NCBI GenBank assembly: GCA_038223055.1
Contig: JBBRHF010000148.1
Span: forward strand, 1-11,033
Direction: 5' to 3'
DNA from: JBBRHF01 sp038223055
Lineage (GTDB): Bacteria; Actinomycetota; Actinomycetes; JACCUZ01
Length of the DNA stretch: 11,033 nt
The position numbers and the translations under genes were made by a program. A model generated the notes under the pieces. That model did no database searches and was not told the DNA's origin. It saw only the letters and a program-made list of their open reading frames with translations. Shown here piece after piece: positions 1 to 4,706 of this stretch (its first letter is position 1; every line of letters begins with the position of its first letter).

Positions 1-1501
1 CTCCTCTCAGGTCAGCGTTCGGTCCGAGCCCCCAGGCGGGGTCGGAGGTGGCCGCGACGGCGGTCCGGACGGCCGTCGCCTCGCCGAGCTCGGCGAGCAG
101 CCGATCCCGGAAGGTCCGGCGCGCCTGGGGCGTGCGCAGCAAGGTGGTGTCCAGCAGGCGCAGCTCGTGCTGCACCCGTCCCCGACTCAGCGAACCCCAT
201 CGCGGGGCGATCGGCAGCCGGGCGCCCCAGTCGGCCAGGAACTCCGCCAGGCCAGCGCTCACGCCGTCCAGGCCCTCGCCGCTGGACCAACGCCGCAGCA
301 GGTCGTGGTAGGCCGCGACAGGTTCCACCAGGCCCCAGTGGACGTGCGGGTCCGGCAGGGCGCGGTCAACGAGCAGGTCCCGGACGGCGCGCTCGTTGGC
401 GCCCAGCGGGACGTCGGCGCCCCCGAGCAGCGCGGCCGCCTGTTCCATCAGCCGCAGCGCCCTGGCGCCATCGGCGCCGTGCCGGCCGCCAGCGCCGTCC
501 GCCGGGTCGAGGTCCGCGGTGAGCCGTCGAGCCAGCTGGGGCACGGGCACGTCGTGAAGGGCGTGGTCCCGCACCGTCTGCAGCATCCGGATCAGCGGCC
601 GCACGAAGCCGTCCAGCACCGTGGCCCGCAGGCCGAGGTCCGTCGCCATCACCGTGACCACCTGCGGGCTGAACCCGTAGTAGGCGTGGTGCAGGGCGTC
701 GAAGAAGGCGAAGCCCACCTCGCTGCGGCGCAAGAACTGCTCGCGCAGTGCCCGCAGCTGCTGGACCTCCGCCGACAGCGGGGAACCCGACGACACCGAG
801 GCCACGATGCAGCAGCTGCCGGGGTTCCCACCCCCGCCGCAGCTCTGCCCGCAGTGGATGCCGGGGTCACGCAGCACCACCGGCTGACCCAGCTGCGCGG
901 CCAGCTGGGTGCGCATGTCGTTCTCGTCGACGATGGCCGCGTTCTCCTCCGGGGACGAGGGGTTGCAGGCAGCGGTCAGGGCCAGCAGCGCGCTCTGCAC
1001 GATGCGAAACGCGTGCGAGAGCTCGTGGTACAGCGTCACCGACAGCGGCAGCCGCAGGTCCATCGTGCCGCCGGTACCGGCCCGGGCCAGGCAGTAGCCC
1101 TGGCCGTTGTTGTCGCTGGTGTCGTACAGCACGACGGTGGACGCCGAGGTGTTCAGCGTGGAGCCCGGCATGCCGGACCCCGCCGGAGGCAGCGCCGTCC
1201 CGCCCACGTTGGTGATCAGGGTGCCGTCGATCAGGGTGAAGTTGCCGCCGATGGCGAGCACGATGACGTCCGGCCCGCCTGGCGTCAGCGGCCAGTCGGT
1301 GTTGACCAGCGTGTCAAGCCGGACCGGGCAGACGCCGGCCTCGCTGCGCGCGTAGGTCACCGGCTGCAGGTTGCCCACCGTCGCGCCCACCCCGAACCCA
1401 GTGTCCAGGTTCGAGATGGCCAGCAGGTGCGCTGCGGCGAGGTCGGCGCGCACGGTGCCGCTGCCCGCTCCGGTCGCATCGGTCTGGATGGAGATCGACA
1501 C
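1..1501 (-). CDS. Predicted zinc metallopeptidase, M91-like, with CFI-box-like domain (partial, 3' end missing)
   Basis: 500 codons are visible from a GTG start; the frame is still open at the left edge, so the C-terminus is missing. Residues 159-163 read HELSH, an HExxH zinc site, and SPEENAAIVDENDMR follows at 183-197; E193 is the likely third ligand. This spacing resembles peptidase family M91 (NleD-like effectors) and its actinobacterial relatives. At C231 a segment starting CIVASVSSGSP, followed by a long helical stretch with YYGFSP near residue 272, resembles the CFI-box C-terminal domain of unknown role. Extra cysteines lie at 179, 217, 221 and 230. No signal peptide or membrane segment is seen. 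The start is set by an AGGAGGT Shine-Dalgarno five bases upstream. It follows the coiled-coil gene by 10 bases and is probably cotranscribed with it. The zinc-peptidase call is fairly firm; the family name and substrate are not. Confidence 0.72.
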   Translation of the reverse strand, partial: MSISIQTDATGAGSGTVRADLAAAHLLAISNLDTGFGVGATVGNLQPVTYARSEAGVCPVRLDTLVNTDWPLTPGGPDVIVLAIGGNFTLIDGTLITNVGGTALPPAGSGMPGSTLNTSASTVVLYDTSDNNGQGYCLARAGTGGTMDLRLPLSVTLYHELSHAFRIVQSALLALTAACNPSSPEENAAIVDENDMRTQLAAQLGQPVVLRDPGIHCGQSCGGGGNPGSCCIVASVSSGSPLSAEVQQLRALREQFLRRSEVGFAFFDALHHAYYGFSPQVVTVMATDLGLRATVLDGFVRPLIRMLQTVRDHALHDVPVPQLARRLTADLDPADGAGGRHGADGARALRLMEQAAALLGGADVPLGANERAVRDLLVDRALPDPHVHWGLVEPVAAYHDLLRRWSSGEGLDGVSAGLAEFLADWGARLPIAPRWGSLSRGRVQHELRLLDTTLLRTPQARRTFRDRLLAELGEATAVRTAVAATSDPAWGLGPNADLRG

Positions 1502-1505
1502 GTCG

Positions 1506-1512
1506 ACCTCCT
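1506..1512 (-). promoter_or_regulatory. Shine-Dalgarno AGGAGGT that sets the GTG start at 1501
   Basis: The minus strand reads TGAGGAGGTCGACGTG: the AGGAGGT motif shares bases with the TGA stop of the upstream gene and lies five bases before the GTG. This selects GTG 1501 as the start and suggests translational coupling of the two genes. Confidence 0.75.
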
Positions 1513-2102
1513 CAGCCGTTCTTGTGGAGGTTGGTGTCACCGGGGTTGTTGTCCCCGTGCTGGGGCTTCCAGTCCTGGCCCTCGGGCCGGTACGGCCGGC
1601 GGTCCGGCACCTTGCAGCCCTCGGGGCACGGTTCCGGCGGCGTCTGCTCATCCGGGCAGCAGTGCTCGACCCGCTCGGTGAGCGCCTGCAGCCGGTCGTA
1701 GTCCCCGGCGGCGTCCGCCTCGGTGCGCTCGGCGATGCCCTCGACCCGGTTCAGGGACGTGTCGATGCTGCGGCTGAGCTCCAGCTGGCTGCTCAGCTTG
1801 CGGGTGATGCCGCACAGCAGCTCGTTGGTGTTCGTCAGCAGGCAGATGATCGTGTCGTTCTGCTCGGTGTGGGTGCGCAGCTCGACGAGCTGGGCCTTGT
1901 CCACCTCCCAGATCGCGAAGAGCCCCTCGGCGAGGTTGGCCAGCCCGGACTGCAGGTGCCCGTCCAGCACGGAGACCTGGTTGGAGATCGTGGCCAGCTC
2001 GCCCTTGATCTGGTTCTCGATGGTCACGGACTGGCTGGTGTTGGTGTTGATGTTGTCGAGTTTGGCGTTGATCTGGTCGGCGACTTCTTGGATCGAGGTC
2101 AT
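1512..2102 (-). CDS. Hypothetical coiled-coil-like protein with cysteine/proline-rich tail
   Basis: 196 residues, not recognised as a known family. Residues 1-145 are almost entirely predicted helix rich in Asn, Gln, Ser, Leu and Ile (for example INAKLDNINTNTSQS near the N-terminus), with a heptad-like spacing of hydrophobics that suggests a coiled coil or elongated bundle. The tail (148-196) switches to a Cys/Pro-rich stretch, CCPDEQTPPEPCPEGC at 148-163, followed by a polar end. Further cysteines are C87 and C97. No signal peptide or transmembrane segment is seen. An in-frame ATG exists 30 codons upstream, but ATG 2102 is preferred because GGGAG sits five bases before it and the extra residues look non-coding. 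It is the first gene of a pair with the metallopeptidase, so a role as its partner, scaffold or inhibitor is possible but unproven. Confidence 0.75.
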   Translation of the reverse strand: MTSIQEVADQINAKLDNINTNTSQSVTIENQIKGELATISNQVSVLDGHLQSGLANLAEGLFAIWEVDKAQLVELRTHTEQNDTIICLLTNTNELLCGITRKLSSQLELSRSIDTSLNRVEGIAERTEADAAGDYDRLQALTERVEHCCPDEQTPPEPCPEGCKVPDRRPYRPEGQDWKPQHGDNNPGDTNLHKNG

Positions 2103-2573
2103 GTCGGCTCCCTGCCGTGCTCCGGGCGCCCGTCGGATGGCGAGCTGCTGACAGGAAGAGCGCGCGTCGCAGGGTGGTGATACCGCGATCAACCGGAGCG
2201 GCGGTAGAGCCTCCCTCCATCAATCCCGGGCGGTTCAGTTCCAGGTACGCGGGGGTCGTCCAGGACGCGCAGCAGCTCTCTGCAGCCGGAGGCCGGTGAC
2301 GAGGGGACACCACATCGAATGCCCCGATCCTGCCGTTGGGTGGAGCCGACTATGGCCGTCCCGGTGGGGTCAGTTGCAACCGTCAAAACCAGCCCGCAAC
2401 GACGGCGCGGGTGAGGTCGTGCAACGGACATGTCAGTCGTGGAGGCAGCCGTCGTCCTCGTTGTGCTGCATGCGGAGGTTGGTGGCGAGCTCATTGATGG
2501 CGCGCTCAAGTGGTCGCTCCGTGCGCTGTCCATGGGTCCCCGACGGATGGGGAGCCTGCTGCAGTGGGCCGTC
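2103..2573. other. Gap without a convincing gene
   Basis: No frame here shows both a good start and coding-like codon choice. One minus-strand stretch (2433-2573), in the same frame as the TetR gene and directly after its TGA stop, is open for 46 codons and ends RAINELATNLRMQHNEDDGCLHD. This looks protein-like but has no plausible start of its own, so it may be a gene remnant or chance. The promoter of the 1512-2102 gene should lie in the left part of the gap, but no clear -35/-10 pair was found. Confidence 0.5.
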
Positions 2574-3215
2574 TCAGGCGCGACAACGGGCTAGTTGTCG
2601 CCCGTCTTCCGGCGTGGCCGCCCAGCCCGTCCTGACGGATGCTCGGCACCGTTCCGGCTCGTCTCCAGCGGCCAGAAACGCGCCCAGCGCCAGGGCGGCG
2701 CCGTGCGCGGCCGCGGACTCGGTGGGCAGCACCCCGCGGAGCACCAGGTCAAGGAGCCCGTGACCGGAGACCCACTGCCGGAGGGCTACGTCGGTGGGCT
2801 CGGCTTGGAAGCGTCCGTGATCCCTAGCCCGCGCGGCTGCCCGGGTGAGCCGCAGCAAGCCCTCGGCGGCGACCTCCTCGTTCTCCAGGCCGATGCCGGG
2901 GTCGAACATCGCGCGGTAGAGGTGCGGGTGCGCGAGCCCGTGCCGCACGTAGGCCGCACCGAGCGCGGCCAGGTCATGGACCGGGTCCTCGGTGTCGTCG
3001 ACCCCTTCCAGTCGGATGACGAGACGACGGAACCCCTCTGTTCGGACGGCTTGGCGGAGTCCGGGCATGCCGCCGAAGTGCGTATACACCGCCATCGTCG
3101 AGGTCCCTGAGCGCTCGGCGACCGCTCGCAGGGTTAGGGGCTCGTCGGCGGTGAGCAACGCGGCGGCCTGCTCGACGAGCTCAACGCGGACGCGGGGGTC
3201 GCTGGGTCTTGCCAT
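2574..3215 (-). CDS. TetR/AcrR-family transcriptional regulator (WHG-type C-terminal domain)
   Basis: 213 residues, a normal length for TetR regulators. The N-terminal DNA-binding domain spans about residues 8-56: helix VELVEQAAALL, then the helix-turn-helix LTLRAVAERSGTSTMAVYTHF (27-47), which carries the family's typical AVYTHF recognition-helix end. The ligand-binding part includes AAYVRHGLAHPHLYRAMF (87-104) and WVSGHGLLDLVLRG (148-161), the signature of the TetR C-terminal WHG-type domain. An in-frame ATG 19 codons upstream is rejected because MARPSDPR is the typical family start and the longer form would overlap the divergent promoter. No clear Shine-Dalgarno precedes ATG 3215, so translation may be leaderless. 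It diverges from the RidA-like gene across a palindrome, so it likely represses that gene and itself. The inducer cannot be told. Confidence 0.93.
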   Translation of the reverse strand: MARPSDPRVRVELVEQAAALLTADEPLTLRAVAERSGTSTMAVYTHFGGMPGLRQAVRTEGFRRLVIRLEGVDDTEDPVHDLAALGAAYVRHGLAHPHLYRAMFDPGIGLENEEVAAEGLLRLTRAAARARDHGRFQAEPTDVALRQWVSGHGLLDLVLRGVLPTESAAAHGAALALGAFLAAGDEPERCRASVRTGWAATPEDGRQLARCRA

Positions 3216-3230
3216 ACAAGCGAGTATTGC

Positions 3231-3254
3231 ATAGCGTTGCCATATCAACGATAT
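3231..3254. promoter_or_regulatory. Candidate TetR operator (imperfect palindrome)
   Basis: ATAGCGTTG (3231-3239) and CAACGATAT (3246-3254) are inverted repeats matching at 8 of 9 positions, separated by six bases. The site sits in the 56-bp gap between the divergent TetR and RidA-like genes, in a locally AT-richer stretch that must also hold both promoters. Possible promoter elements overlap it: TTGCAT at 3227 with TATAGA at 3252 on the plus strand, though spacing is not ideal. Position, symmetry and size fit a TetR-dimer operator; binding is inferred. Confidence 0.6.
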
Positions 3255-3271
3255 AGAAAGGTGGACATCCA

Positions 3272-3568
3272 ATGACCATCGAACTGTTCAACCCACCGGG
3301 CATCCCGACCCCGGAGGCGTACGCCCAGGTCGCCGTCGCCACCGGGTCCCGCACCGTGTACGTCGCCGGCTTCGAGCACGTCGCGAAGCTCACCGTCTAC
3401 GTCGTCGACTGGCGCCCCGACAAGATGGGCGAACTCATCACCGGCGCCGTCCGCGCTGCCGAGGACCTGGGTCTCGACATCGTCCGGCCAATCACCCTCA
3501 TAGGCGTCGCCGCGCTGGGCGAGCCCGACATGCTCGTCGAGGTAGAGGCGGTCGCGGTCATCGACTGA
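3272..3568 (+). CDS. RidA/YjgF/Rid-family protein with an internal in-frame deletion
   Basis: 98 residues; Rid proteins are usually about 125-135. The N-terminus (NPPGIPTPEAYAQVAVATG, then RTVYVAG to residue 33) and the C-terminal half (HVAKLTVYVVDWRPDKM from 36, VRPITLIGVAAL at 71-82, VEVEAVAVID at 89-98) match the family closely. They are joined at VAG-FEHVAKL, where other members have roughly 40-45 more residues, including the helix and strand between the first hairpin and the AKLTVYV strand. R72, in the position of the conserved active-site arginine, remains. Rid proteins form trimers that hydrolyse reactive enamine/imine intermediates; loss of this core segment probably disturbs fold or trimer, so the product may be inactive. 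The start is supported by GAAAGGTGG seven bases before ATG. It is divergent from the TetR gene and probably controlled by it. Confidence 0.85.
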   Translation: MTIELFNPPGIPTPEAYAQVAVATGSRTVYVAGFEHVAKLTVYVVDWRPDKMGELITGAVRAAEDLGLDIVRPITLIGVAALGEPDMLVEVEAVAVID

Positions 3569-3573
3569 TGGGG

Positions 3574-3615
3574 ACGGGACCGGCTCGCAGTAGCGCCCTG
3601 TGACCTAGGTCCCGT
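3574..3615. terminator. Inverted repeat after the RidA-like gene, possible terminator
   Basis: ACGGGACC (3574-3581) and GGTCCCGT (3608-3615) are perfect 8-bp arms around a 26-base loop, starting six bases after the RidA-like stop. There is no T-tract, as is common for actinobacterial terminators. The long loop makes this only moderately likely. Confidence 0.4.
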
Positions 3616-3639
3616 GGCCACGAAATCTCGCCGAAAGCC

Positions 3640-3656
3640 GATCCCCTCAAGGGATC
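3640..3656. terminator. Hairpin in the convergent gap, possible bidirectional terminator
   Basis: GATCCC (3640-3645) and GGGATC (3651-3656) form a perfect 6-bp stem with a five-base CTCAA loop. An alternative overlapping pairing is CAAGG/CCTTG (3648-3660). It lies between the ends of two converging genes, where a terminator for either strand is expected. No T-run follows. Confidence 0.4.
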
Positions 3657-3709
3657 CTTGTCGCTCGAGGAAAGCGCTGCCCTGACTGACAGCCGCTGCT
3701 GCCACTGGA

Positions 3710-4198
3710 CTACCGCCGAGTTTTCGCAATCTGGTGGGGCGTCGGCTCGGCAATATTGCTGTCCGTGGCCAACTCAGGACAGGGCGGCAAGCAGTTGCGC
3801 CTTCGACTTGTTCGACAGCCCGACCAGTCCCCTGGCTGCTCGTCGGCCTCCGCGGGCGAGGCCGGTCCCAGCGCAGTGACGGTCGCTGAGCCGCCGGAGT
3901 CGAGCGGTGACGCGGGCGGTGAGGTGCGGACGAGACGCCGTACCTCGGCCACCTCCAGCTCGCACAGCTGCGCGACCCCCTCGGTGGGGATGCCCTCCTC
4001 GACCAGTTCCCGCAGGGCCTGACCGATCCCGGCGTCCGCCGCCAGCATCGCGACCTGCGCGGCGACGCGTTGCTCGAGCAGCACGAACACCCGGGCCGCG
4101 GCCTGCTCGACCCGCCCGTCGCGGGCCGCCCGATCCCGGTCCAGCGCCACCCTTCGCTCCCGTGCCTTCACCAATGCCGCCTGCTTCAGGTTCGCCAT
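3710..4198 (-). CDS. Small helix-turn-helix protein next to the relaxase, possible relaxosome accessory; 3' end probably frameshifted
   Basis: 162 residues as read. Residues 1-30 are basic (KARERRVALDRDRAARDGR), 31-65 form a long Ala-rich helix, and 66-92 contain a predicted helix-turn-helix, GVAQLCELEVAEVRRL at 74-89. The start at ATG 4198 is supported by GGAGGAGCGAG directly upstream; an in-frame ATG 19 codons earlier is rejected. After about residue 123 the frame turns Cys/Arg-rich with poor third-base GC. A one-base shift (a missing G in the GGGG at 3829-3832) restores a protein-like end, GLVGLSNKSKAQLLAALS, stopping at TGA 3774-3776, about 140 residues in total. Either the gene is mutated, the base is a sequencing error, or a -1 frameshift is used. 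It is divergent from the MobF gene across the candidate origin of transfer, which suggests an accessory or regulatory DNA-binding role. Family assignment is by context only. Confidence 0.75.
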   Translation of the reverse strand: MANLKQAALVKARERRVALDRDRAARDGRVEQAAARVFVLLEQRVAAQVAMLAADAGIGQALRELVEEGIPTEGVAQLCELEVAEVRRLVRTSPPASPLDSGGSATVTALGPASPAEADEQPGDWSGCRTSRRRNCLPPCPELATDSNIAEPTPHQIAKTRR

Positions 4199-4241
4199 CT
4201 CGCTCCTCCTCACCGTGCGGTGTCGGACCACCCCGCCCCCC

Positions 4242-4261
4242 GCCCAGTTGTCCATCTGGGC
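4242..4261. repeat. Hairpin GCCCAG/CTGGGC
   Basis: A perfect 6-bp stem with an eight-base loop (TTGTCCAT), about 44 bp upstream of the small DNA-binding gene. It could act in relaxosome binding or in control of that gene. Confidence 0.4.
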
Positions 4262-4337
4262 CGAATGAGATCACGCACCCCCGACAGCCGGGCGCCATGC
4301 GCACCATTCGCTGATAGGCGGGCGAGCTCGGCGAGCC

Positions 4338-4356
4338 GGTGGCACCGACGGCCACC
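4338..4356. repeat. Hairpin GGTGGC/GCCACC
   Basis: A perfect 6-bp stem with a seven-base loop. It overlaps an alternative stem, GACGG/CCGTC (4347-4362), so two mutually exclusive folds are possible. Part of the hairpin cluster in the candidate oriT. Confidence 0.35.
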
Positions 4357-4367
4357 ACCGTCAGCCG

Positions 4368-4385
4368 ACCCCGACAACTCGGGGT
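4368..4385. repeat. Hairpin ACCCCGA/TCGGGGT
   Basis: A perfect 7-bp stem with a four-base CAAC loop, the strongest stem-loop in the gap. There is no adjacent gene end, so a terminator role is unlikely; a protein-recognised hairpin in the oriT fits better. Confidence 0.5.
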
Positions 4386-4557
4386 GCGGGCCGGCCCAGT
4401 CGGCGCGCGCACCCGGCCCGGCCAGGCTCGGCGCTCGGGAGCATCCGTCGGTGAGTCGCGCCGGCTAACCCCCAGTACTCGTCCCCCGCTCGCCGGCACG
4501 TGAATGTCTCCCGCCGCGCCGTCGATCCGCCCGCGCAGGACCCCCTACCCCGCCCGC

Positions 4558-4619
4558 AAGATCCAGGTCAAGATCCAACATCCAAGTCAAGATCAAAGTA
4601 AAGATCAACAGTCAAGATC
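4558..4619. repeat. Five direct repeats of AAGATC in an A-rich island
   Basis: AAGATC occurs at 4558, 4570, 4589, 4601 and 4614, with start-to-start steps of 12, 19, 12 and 13 bases. Three copies extend to GTCAAGATC and a fourth reads GTAAAGATC. A partial copy, AGATCC, follows at 4620, and an inverted copy, GATCTT, lies at 4669-4674. The stretch is conspicuously A-rich in a very GC-rich window. Spacing near one helical turn or slightly more suggests arrayed protein binding, by the relaxase, the neighbouring helix-turn-helix protein, or both. Confidence 0.75.
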
Positions 4620-4706
4620 AGATCCCGCACACCTCTTGCACCCTGGTAACGAACACATAACGAGAAACGATCTTGTGTCCTAGGTGGTTGCGATGGTGGC
4701 GGGGTG

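Larger units (their letters stand above)
4199..4706. other. Candidate origin of transfer (oriT) and divergent promoter region
   Basis: This 508-bp gap separates the divergent small DNA-binding gene and the MobF relaxase gene, the usual place for an oriT. It contains three hairpins (4242-4261, 4338-4356, 4368-4385), a 10-bp palindrome GGGCCGGCCC (4388-4397), and an abrupt A-rich island from 4558 with repeated AAGATC, followed by AACGA repeats (4648-4670) just before the relaxase start. No protein-coding frame in it is convincing. A nick site cannot be assigned; TTGTGTCCTAG (4673-4683) is a weak candidate by loose likeness to the TGTC|TA type nick of R388. The role is inferred from layout. Confidence 0.5.

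Noticed and set aside
167..1681. Plus-strand open frame of 504 codons
   Set aside because: It is antisense to the HExxH peptidase gene; composition is Arg/Gln/Gly/Ala-biased and no domain is visible.
2103..2300. GGAAC and TTGATC motifs upstream of the coiled-coil gene as promoter elements
   Set aside because: No partner element at correct spacing could be found for either one.
2296..2763. Plus-strand open frame of 155 codons spanning the gap and the TetR 3' end
   Set aside because: It overlaps the well-supported TetR gene, lacks a Shine-Dalgarno and shows no domain.
4651..4680. Possible stem ACACA (4653-4657) with TGTGT (4674-4678) near the relaxase start
   Set aside because: Only five pairs around a 16-base loop with mismatches on both sides; too weak to list as a hairpin.
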